Origin: Phoronis ovalis | Taxonomy: Eukaryota; Phoronida; Phoronidae | Length of the DNA stretch: 20,266 bases | Direction: 5' to 3' | Assembly (NCBI GenBank): GCA_028565635.1 | Contig: JAOXYB010004679.1 | Span: 1-20,266 of the forward strand | Shown: one piece after another, positions 19,161-20,266 of the stretch | Position numbering within the stretch: the stretch's first letter is position 1 | Layout of the letters: every line of letters begins with the position of its first letter | Notes under the pieces: model-generated | Database searches by the model: none | What the model was told of the DNA's origin: nothing | What the model saw: only the letters and a program-made list of their open reading frames with translations | Translations under genes and position numbers: made by a program

Positions 19161-20266
19161 AAAAAGAAATCAAAGAGATTCAATGCAAACTATTGAACAC
19201 ACAAAGTACTAAAAGTTAACAACCATGGGTAACCGCTTGGAAGAAGTGTAAAAGCCTGTGAATGTGTATTTTGTTCTCACATATACATTTATTGGTGTGA
19301 TATAGACCATTTGGGAAAGGCTAGTGGCATAGAAATGAAGGATTATTGTTACATCAGATTTGGTTGAAATATTACTGGATTTTCAAAAGAACAACCGTCT
19401 GTTTACTCACACACACATTGGATATCTAAGGATAAAGCTGTAAATTAACACAGTATAAATAACTGCTCGAAATAAATTGACTAAATTTATAGTTGAGTTT
19501 TAAAAATGTTTTATATTTTACAAACACTCTTACAAGTCATATAAGCACTTGATGTTATTGATATCACGATTTTAAAAATAGGGGTGACATTACTCTACAT
19601 ACTAAATTTCAATAAGAAATCATTAACACAAAAGAAGTTAAACTATGCCACCTGGTGACAATATGGTGTTATTGATATCATTATTTAAAAACACAGCAAC
19701 ACTTAATTTCGAATCAAATTTCATCGTTCTAGAATTAATATAACTGAAATTATAAGCAAATAAAAAATTGGCACCCAAAATCTAACGGTTTTTAAAACCG
19801 TTATAGTATGCGCACCAAAACCGTTAAAATTGGCAGATATTGAAATGTTTCCGGTTGCTGACATATGCCCTTTGACATGTGACATCTATTGTAGCACCGT
19901 CTACCAGATTGCCCTCAACGGGATATATATTCTCTACACAGTGTTGTTTTCTTTCAAATATATTCATGGATTATACAGTTTGTTTTTACCTGTGATATAA
20001 TGCAGGACTTTGGAGAGATGTTCGCTGGAGTTTGCACTAAAACTAATAAGAAATTGTAATAAATAGTTATGCCTCATATTTTACATAGAAGTTAAATTGA
20101 AAATATCTTGAAATTCTAGTTCGTATGATTTAAATAAGTTTTATGCTTAAAATTATACAGTGAGTACATTTAGAGCAAAATCCAGTGTGTGCTGTAAAAG
20201 TGATGCTCGATTATAAGAAGGTTTTATAGTTCCACCCAATATTACAAGAAAGAAAGACGAAGCATA
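19161..20266. other. AT-rich right flank, no gene supported
   Basis: No coding exon fits the phase-1 donor of the GBP-like gene convincingly. An acceptor-like GATATAATGCAG at 19995-20006 is followed by short open reading in one frame only, with no GBP resemblance. TGTTATTGATATCA occurs twice (19552 and 19663 approximately). Confidence 0.4.
19783..19803. repeat. Perfect palindrome TAACGGTTTT / AAAACCGTTA
   Basis: A 10-bp perfect inverted repeat around a single T, with a further half-copy AAAACCGTTA at 19817-19826. It could be a terminus or hairpin of a small element. No partner end was found. Confidence 0.6.

Noticed and set aside
19995-20060. Candidate terminal GBP exon after GATATAATGCAG
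   Set aside because: In the phase required by exon 5 it stops after about a dozen codons and shows no GBP resemblance.

Overview
The window reads as nuclear DNA of an invertebrate animal, most likely a mollusc and probably a bivalve. It is AT-rich, has sparse multi-exon coding sequence with GT-AG introns, carries TG/TA microsatellites, and is dominated by degenerate dispersed and tandem repeats containing a 'TGGCCGACTGGCGGCCA' core and a 'GGGCATATAG' motif, a style common in marine lophotrochozoan genomes. The taxon is an inference. There are no operons, no rRNA, no convincing tRNA and no CRISPR array.

The only gene I can support is a guanylate-binding protein (GBP)-like large GTPase on the + strand. 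Five coding exons join in phase: 7517-7953, 8922-9241, 10508-10632, 15274-15432 and 15650-15833. They encode 408 residues plus one base. This covers the GTPase domain (P-loop GKYRGGKS, switch threonine, DSEG) and the first part of the C-terminal helical domain. The last exon ends on a phase-1 donor, and I could not find its continuation, so the 3' end is unresolved. An untranslated 5' exon lies upstream, because a splice acceptor sits 27 bases before the ATG.

Layout. 1-140: TG/TA microsatellites carrying a duplicated spacer. 141-4220: AT-rich DNA with no supported gene. 4220-4590: one isolated copy of the satellite-like repeat. 4591-5652: nothing recognised. 5653-5997: two back-to-back, almost perfect long hairpins, the most striking structure here. 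5998-7489: nothing coding. 7490-15833: the GBP-like gene. Its intron 3 (4.6 kb) and the DNA after exon 5 are filled by three blocks of a higher-order repeat (11130-12245, 12570-14815, 16680-18325), in which a long unit of about 320 bp and a short unit of about 143 bp tend to alternate. Exons 4 and 5 sit in the gap between blocks two and three. 18325-20266: low-complexity CCN repeats, two broken open stretches resembling a decayed mobile-element ORF, small palindromes and AT-rich DNA.

Only one gene is visible, so nothing can be said about genes working together. The interesting material is structural: the paired hairpins, the alternating repeat with nuclear-receptor-like half-sites, and an asparagine in the GBP where the family has its guanine-reading aspartate.
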